Shown: positions 27,141 through 41,153, numbered from the stretch's first letter. The stretch is DNA of 64,000 nucleotides from Allacma fusca (GCA_947179485.1 OX359250.1:41548600-41612599), one strand, 5' to 3'. The notes: generated from the sequence alone by a model not told the origin. Program-made: numbers and translations.

Positions 27141-27299
27141 GAGGAGAACTGTGAGAGAGAGACAGAGGAAAAGACTAGAGCACAATTGATTGAGAAAGAT
27201 TACATAAGAGCTACATGCACATTTAATTTAAATATTTGTCTCGTCCTGCTCCTGCTTAATGATTCCAATTCCAATCTGGCTTCAAACTAAACAAGGAAG

Positions 27300-27430
27300 G
27301 GCCGTCTGCCGTTGCAGGAGAGAGTCAAAAGAGAGCCGCCGGCCTACTAAAAACGCTAAATCCCCATGAGTTAAATCACGCACGAATTTCATGAAAAATT
27401 TCAGCGTGCAATTTCCTTTGAAATGGAAAC
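27300..27430. promoter_or_regulatory. Non-repetitive island with GCCGCCG helper-like motif and CTTTGAA
   Basis: A short CpG-richer stretch contains GCCGCCG at 27335-27341 and CTTTGAA at 27416-27422. In Drosophila, the TCF C-clamp recognises GCCGCCR helper sites near SCTTTGWW core sites, so this pairing is what a Wnt-response element would show. Both motifs are short and may co-occur by chance. Their place within a presumed TCF intron is the only added support. Confidence 0.2.
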
Positions 27431-27617
27431 TCATTCTACAACTACTGCTCCTCAGCTCTCCTCACTAGTACTACTTTCATTTGCTACTATTTCCACTACT
27501 ACTATTACTACTACTACCACTACTACTACAACCACTATCTACTATCATCACCACTTCTTCCTCTATATTTCCACATCCTCCTCCGCTCCGGAACATCTTC
27601 CATGACTCTGTCCTCTC

Positions 27618-27655
<38 letters not shown>

Positions 27656-28923
27656 CACTTTTCCTCTCGCTACTCGCTACTATTATTTCCCCTTATTGTA
27701 CTATCAAACAACAGTTCCAGAGTCTCCCAGCCCCAGCCTCATGTATATCAATGAACTGACAATCCCCTCCTCTCCCATATCTTCCCAAATCCTCCGTCCA
27801 ATTCACACCATCATCGCATCCCTACCTTACACACAACACACGAGAGACATTACCTCATATCCGTAGTAACTAACTAAAAGCCCTGGGACTTCCCTCTTAA
27901 AACTATAACACTGGAAACAATCCTCTAAGAAACAAACCGGTGGATCAAATAAGCAAACTTCCTCCAACTCTTCCCTTGAAGACAACTTCTAAAGACAACC
28001 AATTCAATATATCTGGAAATTCGGGAAAAATTCCAAAATCCATAGGATTTTTTATTGAAAACAATACAGTATTCTTAAAAGATTGTATTTTCCTCACCCT
28101 TCCAAAAAAATCTTTACAATGGAGAAAAACAATATTTGTATTACAAACGAACATCGCATCAGTTAGATACTACAAGAACATTCCCTGATGGACATCATCT
28201 CCTCCATTCGACTCAACCAGCCTGACCGGTTAATATTCAAAGAAAAAAAAAGGGGGAGGGAAAAAAAGGAAGATACTGAATGAGAGCTTAACCCTGAGAG
28301 AGAGAAGACTCCTTGGAAAAGTAACTTTCTCCATGGGAAACAAAGTTGGGGGGAGTGGAGTATCAAGATGGAGAAAAAAGGAGCCGTCTGGGATGTAGAT
28401 AGACGGAACAACACTTCCTCCAACCTTATGATTCCCTGGGCAAATGTTAATTCTGAGAAATGTGTGGGACACTGGGAGAAAAAAAAAATCTAGAGGAGGG
28501 CTAGGGCAGTGGAAAACTATATGTATGTGGTCCTTTGAGTGGGAGAGAGGAGCAGCAAGGGAGGGAGAAAGGAAGAGTTGAGAGTAGAGCGGAACTGAAT
28601 TATAGATCCGTATATAGTGGAAATAGTAGTCTAATGGCCAGAAGACGGGAGCATTGAGTCGGAGCAATGCATTGCAATAATAATAAAAAGGAAAACGAAG
28701 GCAGGGACGAGAGAGCGAAGGAAACGAATGGATGGACGAGACGAGTCTTCAGCAGAGAAGTGTAAGGAAGTAGCCGAACCAATTCCTATTCTTTCCTCTC
28801 AGTCCAAGTACATATACATACATAGATATATCAGGAAGCATCTCCGTACAAGGTACATACGATCAAGTAAAGGATGAGGAGATACACTTTATATTCTACT
28901 GTATCTATGTGTGAGGATATGTG

Positions 28924-28924
<1 letters not shown>

Positions 28925-28957
<33 letters not shown>
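28925..28957. repeat. (TG)n microsatellite, 33 bp
   Basis: Uninterrupted TG repeat directly adjoining the CpG-richer island with the TCF site. Confidence 0.95.
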
Positions 28958-28959
<2 letters not shown>

Positions 28960-28960
<1 letters not shown>

Positions 28961-29130
28961 GAGCGATTTGTGATTCGGGAGTTTTCGGCACGAGAGATTA
29001 TTTAATGGGGTTTTCAGAGAGCGACTGTCGGCAAAGATCAAAGGCGGTGCCTCCGAGGTCTCAGGCGTCCCAATCTGATTTGCTACAACTCCGGCGCGTG
29101 CCCTTCTGTCTATTCTCAGTGTACGTATAA
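28960..29130. promoter_or_regulatory. CpG-richer island with a perfect TCF site, possible enhancer
   Basis: This 170-bp stretch directly abuts a (GT)n run (28925-28957). By eye it has about a dozen CpG dinucleotides, far more than surrounding DNA, and no simple repeats. At 29035-29044 it contains AGATCAAAGG, the standard TCF/LEF recognition sequence, followed immediately by CGGTGCC. An AT-rich homeodomain-like element (TTATTTAATGG) lies near 28999. A plus-strand frame through it is also open, with a possible donor near 29126, so an exon is not excluded. Regulatory function is inference. Confidence 0.3.
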
Positions 29131-31453
29131 GGGAGTACGTTGAAGATATTAAATGTCCCTCAATCAAATATCTGCCTTCAGACCTCGTCACATCCAACGA
29201 CTAGACAATTCTTCCATGATAACCAAAAACAACGTCTACACACATCTCTCTCTCTCTCTCTCTCGCTCCCGACTCTCCAGCCACATCAAGATAAAGCAAT
29301 CATTTTAAACTCCTTAACACAAGTCCGCACTAACCATCTCCTTCCCTTGACTTTTCCTCTCCGTCTGTGTCAATTCCTCCAACCCGCTCCAAATCCCTCA
29401 AACTTTCTATTAGTATCAATACATTTCCCAAAAATCATAAAAAAAAATAATACTCCTTCAACACAAACACAAAAACCCATTTGAGGAAAAGTAATCTTCA
29501 CATCATCAGGTGTACTCCTACTTCTCAATTCCATTGAGAAATTGCTATCCTGGAACGATCTCTCCCTCCCTGGTAATTTCCCCCTTTGGCTCTCTACACT
29601 GAGACCAGAAGTTCCTCAAGTAAAAAAGACTAGTAGAATTCCCGTTGGAAAAATTTCGGAAAAAGTGTTCAATTTATAAGGAGAAAATGTCATCTCTCTT
29701 ATTGCTCATGTACTTTTGGTCCTATATAGTAATCTTGGTAACAGGAAGTAGTAGTCCCAGATGTTTGCTTGCTGCTAAGAGAGAGAGAGAGAAGCATTAG
29801 TGTCCCGATGGGACCTCTCCTCCTTCAAGACTTCAAACTCTCTCTCTGTTGACTCAACGACTTTGACGACTACTTCAAATAAGAAGGAAAAATTAGCTTG
29901 ATTGGCAAGAGTCTGCATTTTTTCAAGGAACTCTGTCATCTTCTTCAACCACTTCTCATTTTTCCCTTTAGCCCTCTCTCCTTTAATATCTTATTATGAC
30001 CTGACCCAGTATATATAATGCTTATCTATAATGCCCTGGAGGGCTATATCTACCCCTCCACTACATATATAGTTCTCTACTTGCACAAGACTCCAACTCT
30101 GCCATCCACCGTCTCCAGCCGGTGGGGTCCAGGCAGGTACTCATGTCAAAAAAATGTCACATGAAACCATCTAATCAGCTTAAAATGTTTCTTCCAAGAG
30201 AGAGAGAGAGAGAGAGGAGATCATTTGGAACACGCCATCCCTGAATGTATCCCTTCCTCCAAAAGCCCAGGTACCCCTCTCTCCGTACATCTGTGTATCT
30301 ACTAGTAGTAGATACCAGGAGATGAAGGATTCATTCCACAAGTCCTTGTGGTCAGGACGGGGAAAAATGGTAGGAAATCCCAAAAGACAAAATATATTAT
30401 AAGGGACAAGGAAAGGAAACCCAAAAAGATCCGGTTCGACAATTTTTCAACCTTACACGTCCGTCGTCCGCTCCTATCTGTAGATATGTCCACAGAGTAA
30501 AAAAAAAGCTTTATGTATATAATTGTCGTGTGCAGTTGTAGTAGACCCTCTGTGACCAACTCTGCCTCCATTTGACGGTATACTTTGCAAATAAAAATGT
30601 TCAGGGAGGAAAAAAAAAATTAAGAGTTGGCGGAGGACAGTCCCTGAGTTCCCACTACCAAGTGAAAATGTTCCATGAGTAATGGGATGGTTGATGAGGA
30701 CAAGGGAGAAGAGAAGCAGGAAATGTTTTACCTTTTATGAAAACAATTCCTGTCATTCCTCATTTAGCAGAAATAAATGCCTCTATTAAAGCCTCATTCT
30801 CCTCTACCCAGAGCGATTTGCGCACTCACTTTGTCGACTTTGTCCAACGAGCCATGCAACTCCAAAGAACAACTTCAACATCCACATACCTCCACCACTT
30901 CATTCTGACATCCATAGAATAATCTACATATGTATGAACACATGAACATGAACACACAGACACAGACACACAGACACACACACACACAAAGACATGGACA
31001 CATGTAAAAAACATAACACTCTTCGTCTTACAACTAACAAATTACAAGTCAAGAAAAACGCCGTCATTTCCATGAGTGAGTGTCCAGTCCTTAAAAACAA
31101 TTCCATTATACGAGATCCCAAAAGGAGAGTGGTAGTTTTGAAAGGAGAGAAAAAAACTAGACTACTACTCCATCCAATGCTCATAGCCTCGTGCCTTCTG
31201 CATAGATAGATACAGATAGATACCTTTATACATTATATAATTCCCCTCCTATGGAAATCATAATAAATAGTCTTTTGATTTTCAGCCATTATTGAGTCAA
31301 ACAATAAATTTAGTCTGAGGTCTGCACAAATGTAAAATACACACACACACACACACACTCGGACTAGTATGCACTCCGTCCTACAAAATTATCTCAAGAC
31401 CAAAATGAAGATGGACAGTGTGCAGGTGGGATTCCCATAATACATCTTCACCG

Positions 31454-31487
<34 letters not shown>

Positions 31488-33311
31488 CAACCTCCACTAC
31501 TACAGCAACTACTACATCTACAACAACTAAATCCTACATACACACAAAAAGTTATAGAAATTCCCACTCTCACTGTATGTGTGGTTCTAACAAAAAGAGA
31601 TTTTTTTTTTCAGACAAAACATAAAGCTCACACACTCGAACCAGACCGACTGTCTCAATTCCCCTTGCCACATTTTACTTCCTCACAACTACCATAAGTT
31701 ACCGAGAGCTCGAAAAAGCGTGTTGGAATCAAAGAGCAGGTGGATTAATGAGTCTGTCACTTGAGCATCCCGTACTACCAAGTCCAGTCAGATTGTGAAA
31801 AGTACCAATTGTGGAAGCCATACAAGTCGTAGGGATTGTAAACCCTCCAACATGATCCTTCCCCTCAATGTCCACTCTAACCACCTTATGTACCATTAAC
31901 AAGTTGGTCATCCCACCCCAAAGACCAAATTGCACGTTCAATTCAAGAGATCCATCCAAAAGTTAACTATCTCAAAAGTGACACTCTTCTCAGTGAAGGT
32001 AGATACTTAAGTTCCATAGGGTAAGTATAGATAGATATAATTACAAAAAAAGTACAAAATAGGAAACAAAAAAAAAACAAAACGTGGGGATTATTATTGT
32101 AAACCTCCCAAAAAACCATCTCCTCATTTACTATGTGGCTGGCGAGAGCAGTAATAATTACATTTAGTGAAGTTAGGACACGCTACATGTCTCATCTATG
32201 AGTTCCCCATGTAATTTGTCTCCTCCATGACATCCCGCCTATTACCTGCATCATATCAATTAGGAGTCACGTCAAAAGTCATCCAAATAATCCCAACATG
32301 GTCTCCACTCTCAACGCTGATGACAACTGGGAAGGAAGGGAAGGCAAAGAGAAAACAGGATGGTTTATGACTACACTCATAGAGAGATAGATACATGCAC
32401 TCAATTCCACTCTCTCTCCTTCCAAGTGGTAGGAGTGAGGGCTCTCTCTGTCTCTCTCTCTCTCTCTCTCACTCTCTGCACAACCTCCTCAAAAGCCCCA
32501 GAATTTCCTCACTGTCCGTGGAGAATCATCTCACCTCGCTTAAATCAAGTCTTAAAGGGAATTTCAAGGGAGAAAATGTGTAATAATTGGGGAAAAAACT
32601 CGTAGTCTTTAAACAACAGGATTTTCCACACAGGCCCAATCCTCAATCCGACTACTCGCACAATAAGATTACATTCTCTGGTCTTTACAGCCCTCCCTTG
32701 TAGTTTTCTTACGTCAATGGCCCATCCAGTCATTCCTATACTGTTACTCCTATGTATGTAATTATATATATCTATATTTGCTACATATAAATGACAGGGA
32801 CTATGTCACAGATCTACGTAATTATTCTAGAGCATTACAAATGAATTTTTCCTGTCAGTACCATCAGCACAATAGTAGTGAAAGAGACGGTTGGGTTTGA
32901 GGGAGTGAGTGGGAAGGGGGGGGGACAAAAAAGGGGGGAGGAAAGTATGAATGGAAGAGTACCTCAAATGTGAGAGATAAAGTAGTAGTAAGTAGTAGTG
33001 TATACGCAAAATACTAGAAGTTTTTCAGAAATTCAAGAGACAGATATGTATGTATGTAATTACATGTGAGGACTAGGACTGAACGCTGCTTGAGGAGCCA
33101 AAGGCAGGATGGGACAGAGCTGAGCACAAAAAGAAGCTTAGCTGGTGGCCCCGATCCTACTTGTCTATCTCTCCGTTCATCCGTCTGTCTAATGTTAATT
33201 TTCAGGTGGTGAGCCGTGACAAATCGCTTATCTTCGCTTCAGCTACTGGACATGGAGCTCCACTCAATCTCTCTACCTCACTCCCGTGTGTATACAATAT
33301 TTTTACTACAG

Positions 33312-33352
<41 letters not shown>

Positions 33353-34410
33353 CCTACCTTGAAGGCATATCAAAAACCCATAGGCATAGTCACTATCTAC
33401 AAATATGTATGAGTCCCTACATATGTATACATGGATTGAGCCAGGCTTATTATTACCTTCCCTCTCCTCTTAGCAACAACCATTGCATTCCAATAACTGC
33501 TCTCTTTTGATCCCTGTGTCTGTAGCCCCGGAACACTTTGCCCTCACAAAGCACTCACTCACTCATTCAGTCAGTGCGTCTGGATTTATACGTATAGAGA
33601 TCCGTAGTGAGTGATCTACAAGAACCTACATATATCTTTACAAATGTATGCATATGTACTGTGACTGTAAGTGTTTATATGTCGACCATGATGAGCTTGG
33701 CCTTATCACAGGGAGGTAATTTGAGCTGGGTGTAAAAACTCCTCCGAGCATTAAGCATTGATAAAATGACATAAAAAAACAACAGCATTTAGCTTTTTCA
33801 TACAATAACCAACTCACCAGGGTCAACACATTTATTACTCCTGGAGTCCTTTTTATTTTTACGGCTTATCATCATGTATATAATGATGATAAAATGATAA
33901 TTCCGTGAATACCACTGTCAGGACTCAAAGTAAACAAAATTATCAGGAAACTACGGGAAATTCCTCCTTCCCAGATTTTAACGTCAAATAATCCTAACAA
34001 AAAACAAAACAAAATTGGCTATCCAAAAAATTTCCTTTTACAAACTCTTTCTTTTTCTAAGACTAGTAGCATTTTTTATTTTGCAATCAGTTTTTCTGAG
34101 ATTACTGGACGAAATAACTCTAATAGAATTTAATTATTGGGTCTTCAGACCCGTGCGTAACTACAACAATAATTATTACAGTGAATTAGGGGGAAGGAAA
34201 GAGGAGATTCTTGGGTTCTTTTCTCTCCTCAATATGATATCCTGTGTATAGGATGAAGTGAGCGCTAGAAAATTAAAGGAGTTCAAGTTTGAGTCTCCCG
34301 TGTAGGAATGTATAGATAGATACTCCCTGAGTGTGAGTGTATGAGTCTGAGGTGAGGTTGTCCCAAAACAAGACATATTACTTTTATGTTTGAAGAGAGT
34401 TGAGTCACAC

Positions 34411-34428
34411 TATACATAATTATGTATA
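34411..34428. repeat. Perfect 18-bp palindrome TATACATAATTATGTATA
   Basis: Self-complementary, centred on AATT, about 470 bp from the related palindrome at 34901-34918. Confidence 0.9.
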
Positions 34429-34900
34429 TGAGAGCTAAGGACTCGAGAGATGTAGGTACAGGAGAGGGTCATAATTCTTTCATATTTTTCTTGTCTTTCC
34501 TTCCCTTTCCATTCAAAAGACAGATATAGGAGAGATCTCTCTACCTTGAAGAGTCTCATATTCTCTCAATATGCAAGGAACATTTAACCGCATTCCATTC
34601 AAGTGACTTCAGTAGCTTACTACTTACTGCCTTACTTTATCTTATTTCAGGACTCAAAATATGTACTTTCTTCAATTCAGGCAATCAACAAAACAAAAAT
34701 GATGTAGATACAAGGAAGGAATTTAATTTCAACCAAAAATCCTTGTGTAAGGAACTGCTACTGGAACAAGACTATAAAATGGCTCGGGTCATAGTATTTG
34801 ATGGGGAATGTTCATACATTTGTGAAATGCTCATACATTTGGAAAATGCACATCCATTTCTAATGTAATGCCGTAGTAATAATGGGTAAGGTATAACTAC

Positions 34901-34918
34901 TGTATGTAATTACATACA
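34901..34918. repeat. Perfect 18-bp palindrome TGTATGTAATTACATACA
   Basis: Self-complementary over 18 bp and centred on TAATTA. It is one of many related TACAT/TAATTA/ATGTA palindromes spread over the window, with 34411-34428 another perfect 18-mer. Confidence 0.9.
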
Positions 34919-35896
34919 ATGAGAAATATGTGAATAATGTAGAAAAATCTGAGGAAGTAACGGTTTGGGAGTCCTGGGACTCTGACAGGAATCCGAGGGA
35001 ATCTTAACAGAGAGCATAAGGACAAGTGAGGTTGTTCCAGGTATAAATAACTCTCAACTCATTGTTCATTGTTGTTTCTCCAATGGATTTTTCATGAAGA
35101 CTGTGGAGATAGATCCTGTGAATGTCCTAATGCCTCTTGAGGTGACACAATAGTCTTACTAATGCTAATCACACTCAAGTCAGGCACTCCAACCGTTGTC
35201 AGTAGTAGTAACTCGTCTTCTTCTCATACACTCACTCCTACCTACTCATTCATTCAGTTTCGTCTTGAATTATATTTTTTTTATTTTGCATTCAGACTTT
35301 CCTCTATCTCCTCTGGGATTTTCATTTGTTGGTCACGCACTAATCCTCCCTCTTTTCATATTCAATTCGTACAGAGAGAGAGAGAGAGAGAGTTCCTAAA
35401 GAAGAGAGAGAGACATACAATCCTATCTGAACTCCTGTCCTTTCAAACATACAGTAGTAGTCCCAGTGAGCGAGTCCTCATCACACAATCCTGATACTAA
35501 TGTGCTCTCATAAGGTGGATTTCCTCACACACTTGTGTCCATTTACAATTTGACTGGGAGAGATGTGCATGGTATGTATCGCCCCATGTCACAACAACTA
35601 TTACAAGTCTACAACTACAACAGGTTAAAAACTGTTTAGTAGGAACCTCAGGTCGAGATCTGTATCAAAGGCTGTGGTCCTCCATGGACGGAATCCCATA
35701 TCAAAAATAGGAAAATGAAATATACATAGAAAATGTAGAGAGATCTCTACAATCCCGCCTCCTCCTTCGCTCCTTCAGATCCTTGGGACATGTTGCATAC
35801 AGAGGAGAGGGACTAATAATTCTAATTATTCTATGGACAGACATACAGTGTCCGACACTGTGTACTAATTTCATTCCGTGGCATTCTTCCACTCAG

Positions 35897-35980
35897 GAGA
35901 TAAATGGCTATGGCCACAACGCTCCGCCTGATGCTCCTGTGAAGAGTCAGTTCGGTGGGATAAGAATGTATTGTACATAG
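35897..35980 (+). CDS. Candidate terminal coding exon, unknown protein
   Basis: Seen: a textbook 3' splice site, with TACTAAT at 35863-35869, a pyrimidine-rich stretch and CACTCAG ending at 35896, is followed by 27 codons and TAG. The peptide starts EINGYGHNAPPDAPVK. Downstream sequence to about 36170 could be a 3' untranslated region: it includes a CAA-rich run near 36016-36045, AATAAA at 36150-36155 and a following TGTGT. No protein family is recognised, and an upstream plus-strand partner exon was not identified with confidence. The acceptor quality is what sets it apart from background. It is on the opposite strand to the TCF exon, so it would imply a nested or neighbouring gene. Confidence 0.27.
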   Translation, partial: EINGYGHNAPPDAPVKSQFGGIRMYCT

Positions 35981-36149
35981 TACAGTGCGAGGGCTACTAC
36001 AGCCATAGCAAGAACAACAACAACAACAATAACAGCAACGTGTCACTCCATGTACCCAACACTGCTGACCTTACAGGAGTATGTTCACCAGTATGAGCGG
36101 GCGTAAATTACACTTGTACTTGATAACGTGATGGTGTATCTACTTGTAA

Positions 36150-36155
36150 AATAAA
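36150..36155 (+). terminator. AATAAA polyadenylation signal (candidate)
   Basis: An AATAAA hexamer lies 170 bp after the stop codon of the 35897-35980 exon candidate and is followed immediately by TGTGT, a GU-rich stretch that could serve as the downstream element. AATAAA is common by chance in AT-rich DNA, so it only has weight together with that exon. Confidence 0.2.
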
Positions 36156-36771
36156 TGTGTAGAAAGTACATGGACTAGATATATCTACAGATGATGTGAC
36201 CATAGAGACAAAAACGACTATATTGCTATGTAGTTCTTAGGAAGCGGCTCACAGAATCACCCCACCCAAAGCTAAAAAGGTGTCTAAAATGGTGACTGAC
36301 AGTAATACCTGACTTAAGATATTCCTTTCAAGCTCCATTTATTCAATCTGGTTCGGAAGGCCAACCCTCTCTGATTAATTTTCATTTGATTACCTACCTA
36401 CCTCACTCCCTATAGTAGCTCACCTCGAGAGAGTGAGACTGTACATTAGGAGATCATACTGTGTGTACTTTGTTACAGGCTTCTGCTGGTGCTCTTCCAT
36501 TAAGTTATAGTAGGGATGCTGCAGTGTTTTGTCCATACGATTAAAGAAAGCAAGTGACACGCCTCGTCTCTCTGGGCTCCTTTTGTCCATTAGTTACTCA
36601 TGTACTTACTCAGGGAGAGAAACAATAGGACGTGCTCATAACTCGAGACATGCAAAAGTCATAATTTATTATGCCTCGATTATCACACTTGACTCCTCTC
36701 TTCTTGCACAATCACTGTCTGTCTATATACTGTACGAGAGGGAACATATGGTGTGGACGGTGGGTTCTCTC

Positions 36772-36805
<34 letters not shown>

Positions 36806-37560
36806 CAAACAACATTCATTCGAGGTCTGCTCGGCCATAAATATACATACTGGCTATAATCCTTTAGCTACACATATCATGTCATAACACCCAGCTCCGC
36901 ACAAATAACCTTCCCATTCATATCACACACAGAAATACTTTTCTACTAAACCTCACATTCATTTCCCACTCCCGGCCCTGTACACATAAACTACATAATT
37001 ACAATAAGAACACAAGCATAAGCCTCCAGATGTCAAGTCCATAGACCTTACGAATACCTATACAGTCGACGCTACACCTTACGGGGACTCCAAATCTAGA
37101 CCCTCATTCCTCTATGTACATATGTCACAACTCAAGAGAACGAATCCTTTTTAAAATTTCCCTTCAAATGCTTCTTAAAAGAATTTGTATTTCTTAAAAA
37201 AAAAAAAAAAACAAAAAATTGAACCAAAAAATCCCCTTTCAAATAATCCCTGACAAATTCCATTGAAATTCTGGCCCGTACTTCTCTCCTTCAAATTGTC
37301 TCCCTCCTCTTCCCTCACAACCATATTCGAAAATTTGTAAAAGACAAGAGTGCGTACTAAAAGGGACGATTTCCCAAATTCCTAGCAAATAATAGGGAGC
37401 GAGTGTGTTAATACTGTTAAAAGTTAAAATATACGGGGGGAAAAAGAAAGTAAGGAAATTTCCCTAAAATATTACAAGGATTCCCAATTTTTATCCCGCA
37501 CAAATGGCTCGAGCAAAGGGGAACAAGCAACAACGTTGACAAAAAAGGGGCACACACGGC

Positions 37561-37591
<31 letters not shown>

Positions 37592-38094
37592 CACACACAC
37601 AAGCATCAGAGAATTCTGAATGATTGGAGATTCCCACATTGTGAAGAGTTACTGACATCAAGTAATACTTGCATGAAATTTGAATTATTCATCCAATCGC
37701 AAGTTTATAAGTAAGGTAGGTCTTGGAGAAAAAAAAAGAGGCTGACGGCTTGAAACAAAAGTAACTATATAGATATTACGTGACAGGACAAGAGGTTAAC
37801 ATACTCCTTGGAACATGTATATCTACCTCTACATACAATTTTTTTTTTGCAAGGGAAGATAACTTCCACCCATAGTCATCATTCATGAATAAAAAACCAC
37901 CGTGTTTTATGTATATCTGTATCTATCCTTTACATGTCTAAATGGGAAAATGGTGGAGGGAAAAGAAATGGGAAAAGTTCTACATGGAGGGATACACGGT
38001 GATGTTACTCTCCTATACCAGAGACTTATATGTGGAAGGGTACACTTTCAATATTACATAACATGGTGGAAGGGTACACAAACATATATATTAT

Positions 38095-38095
<1 letters not shown>

Positions 38096-38131
<36 letters not shown>
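38096..38131. repeat. (CA)18 microsatellite
   Basis: Uninterrupted 36-bp CA repeat followed by mixed trinucleotide repeats to about 38285. Confidence 0.95.
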
Positions 38132-38132
<1 letters not shown>

Positions 38133-39526
38133 CACATCTACATCCAGTCGACGAGCAAACATTCGCCGCAGAGCCTTTGACCAATGTGCAGCCATGCCAG
38201 AAGAATAAGATCATCATCGTCGTTGTCGTCGACGTCCTCATCATCCTCCTCCTCCTCCTCCCCCTCCTCATCATCATGATCATCATAAACTATGAACAAG
38301 GCTAGGAAGATAACATGTGTGTAGAGTAGGACTGACTGTGGTAAATAAAACTTGTAGCATGTTCTCCCTCTCTCCTGTGCTACCTTCCAACCTCCTCTGT
38401 CCTCCTCATCGATAACTTCTCAACTACAACAACTGTAACAACCTCTCCTTCACGGTCAAATATCTTCACCAGCATGGTAGAATCTTTCCATGATAGAAGT
38501 CGTCATATGCTAACCATCTCTCCATACTTCACTTTCCTCCTCCGCCTCCTCCTCCTCCTCCTCTCCATTTAGTAATAAAATGTCTTTGGAATTCACGGAG
38601 CCCTCAAAATTCAAAGGTTCCTCACAAAATGCTCGCGTCCAGGAGGCACTCATTACAAACACGTCAATATACATAGATACTCAAAGGTTACAGCTCCTAT
38701 TTACAAACAACACATATCCGCATACTTCCGCGTGTGTCTGTGTGTGTGTGTACTTACAGATATATAAACAACCATCTGTATTTACTTACATGTTATGTAA
38801 GTTTTTCATGTTCTCCATGTTTGACTAAGATTTGTGCGTACATTCCTTCCTTTCCCAGATGCATGCAAAATCCCTCAGATATAAGTATCATGTCTATCCA
38901 TCTACATGGACAGAATATACCAGAAGTGAATTACTCCAATGTACATGTGGCAGAGAGAGAGAGAGAGAGAGTGAGTGAGAGAGTTGGAAACGAGATGCAG
39001 AATCCGAATGCGCGCTGGACCAGAATTTTATTATTGATCTCTGAGAGAGAGAGAAGAGAGAGAGAGAGAAAGAGAGAGAGAGGAGAGAGAGAGAGGAGGA
39101 GGAGGAGACTCGACTCTTTCCACTTTCTCTGACGACGACCGACCAACCAACCACTCGCAACTTTTCCTCCCAATACTAACATTTTCATTTCATTACATTA
39201 CTGTACCTCGTCCAGTCAGCCAGCCCAGTCAGCTTTCCATCATCATCCTCTCTCTCTCTCTCTCTTTCTCCTCTCTCTCTCTCTCTCTCTCATCCTGTCG
39301 GTGGTGTTACAACAAACAGGGAGAACACCAAAGAACAAGCATACATAATATGAACCGATCAAGTATTTACATCCCAGAGCTCTACGTTCCTACAATGTAC
39401 ATTTATGTACGAAACACTACAAACCCTGCCAAGCCAACTCAATTGCTAATGGTCAAAATACGATAGTCCCTATGCACTGGATGGTAACAGTCCCGTAACA
39501 AGTTCCGGGTGCTCTACAAATATCCC

Positions 39527-39568
<42 letters not shown>

Positions 39569-40984
39569 AGCTTCAACCACAGCATTAACGAGTTCAAGGA
39601 ACAACTCAGGTATGAAACTCCTATACCTTCCCTGTCATTGCGCACACCCTCACCCAAACTTTGACCACCAACTACTACTTCTACCTCCGTAGAGGTACAT
39701 CCAGAGAGGAAACTCTTCTGGAAACTGTAAATGTGACAGGAAATATCAGAGGGAATTTGTCCCTCCCCCCTCACGAACTGTAACAATAACTGTGAACTAC
39801 TGAATTCCCCGAGAAAAAAGTCCTAGTTTTTCAAGAGCCATACAAGCAAAAATAATGGGATGATAATGATGTCCCCAGCCAAGGGAAAATAATCTATATA
39901 TGACACTACTGCCTCTCCTATTTTTTCCTACTAGTATTGAACTAGTGTTATAACACATTCAAGGGATAAGGGAGAGTGCAAATAGAGATAGAGAGAGAGA
40001 GATGGATACTATAAAATAGTACTAGTCTTTCCAATGGGCTAGTAACCCTCCCCAAAAAATACCAACCATAGCCTCACACTGACATATGCACATCCAGAGG
40101 TACATACATGCACCTACAGGATGATTATATTTATAGATATGTACACACTTAGGATTTTTAAACTCAGTCAGCAGAATCAACAGAGAGAAAAGTTGGTTCA
40201 GATCAAGCTATAGGCAATCATCTGTCATATTTCCTTTCATGAAATATTCATCCAATCCGTCCTTCCACTTGACTGCCTTGCCCCACCATCCGATCCTCAC
40301 TGCCCTCTTATCATGTCACACGTCCAAATCACTCACTTAACTCCCTGCTCTCCCGATGATGACGACGACGACGACTACCACTACTATATATATCCTATAA
40401 AAAAGCATCTATGTACAAATCCCTTTCTCTCTCTCTCTCTCTTTCTGCACACAACCCAATAAATTCTCCCCCATTGAAAATGGCGTCCCGAACGGGTTTC
40501 TCAATCCTGGGCCCTCCATCCAACCTCCCGTAAAATAACAAAAACCGCTCCGTAACCTTTCACCTTAAACAAAACCAAATCATCCGCACGAAGGAAAAAA
40601 AACCAGACAATGTACAAAAATAGAAGTATGCACATAGTCCCTTGTAGTCATCGAGAATCCAAGAGATTCCTCAAGGAATACAACAAGAACCCCCGACAGG
40701 AAATGAGGAGGTTAGGACTTGAAGGGATGAGAAGAGACTTGCATTAACAAAGAATTAATTAATTCCCATGAAAAAAAAAAGATCAAACAGGGAAAGAATT
40801 TCAATAAACATTAGATAACGGGGGAAAAGGATACTTAGATCCAGACACAAGGGAGATACATCCATAGGTCAAAGAGTAGAGGGAAAACATGAAGATGAGT
40901 AAGACGATAGGGAAGAATCCCAAATAACTACCTTCCATATGTCAACCCTTGGGAATTAAGGCTCGCAATATAAATTCCTTCAGG

Positions 40985-40990
<6 letters not shown>

Positions 40991-41058
<68 letters not shown>
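40991..41058. repeat. Compound (TC)n(TA)n microsatellite
   Basis: A CT-type run (40991-41019) changes directly into a TA run (41019-41058). Confidence 0.95.
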
Positions 41059-41061
<3 letters not shown>

Positions 41062-41153
41062 TCATCACGATGGCTGGTCTCCATGAGAAATTTATTAATT
41101 TACGATCTTCAACAGAAAAAAAACAGAGACTCGGAAGCTTTTCAATAAAGATT

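Noticed and set aside
27940..28188. Protein-like plus-strand frame of 82 codons
   Set aside because: The opposite strand is also open, there are no good splice borders, and frames of this length are expected by chance in 64 kb.
31729..31959. Minus-strand frame of about 76 codons with no repeats
   Set aside because: A stop lies just upstream with no acceptor AG before the open part, and no family is recognised.
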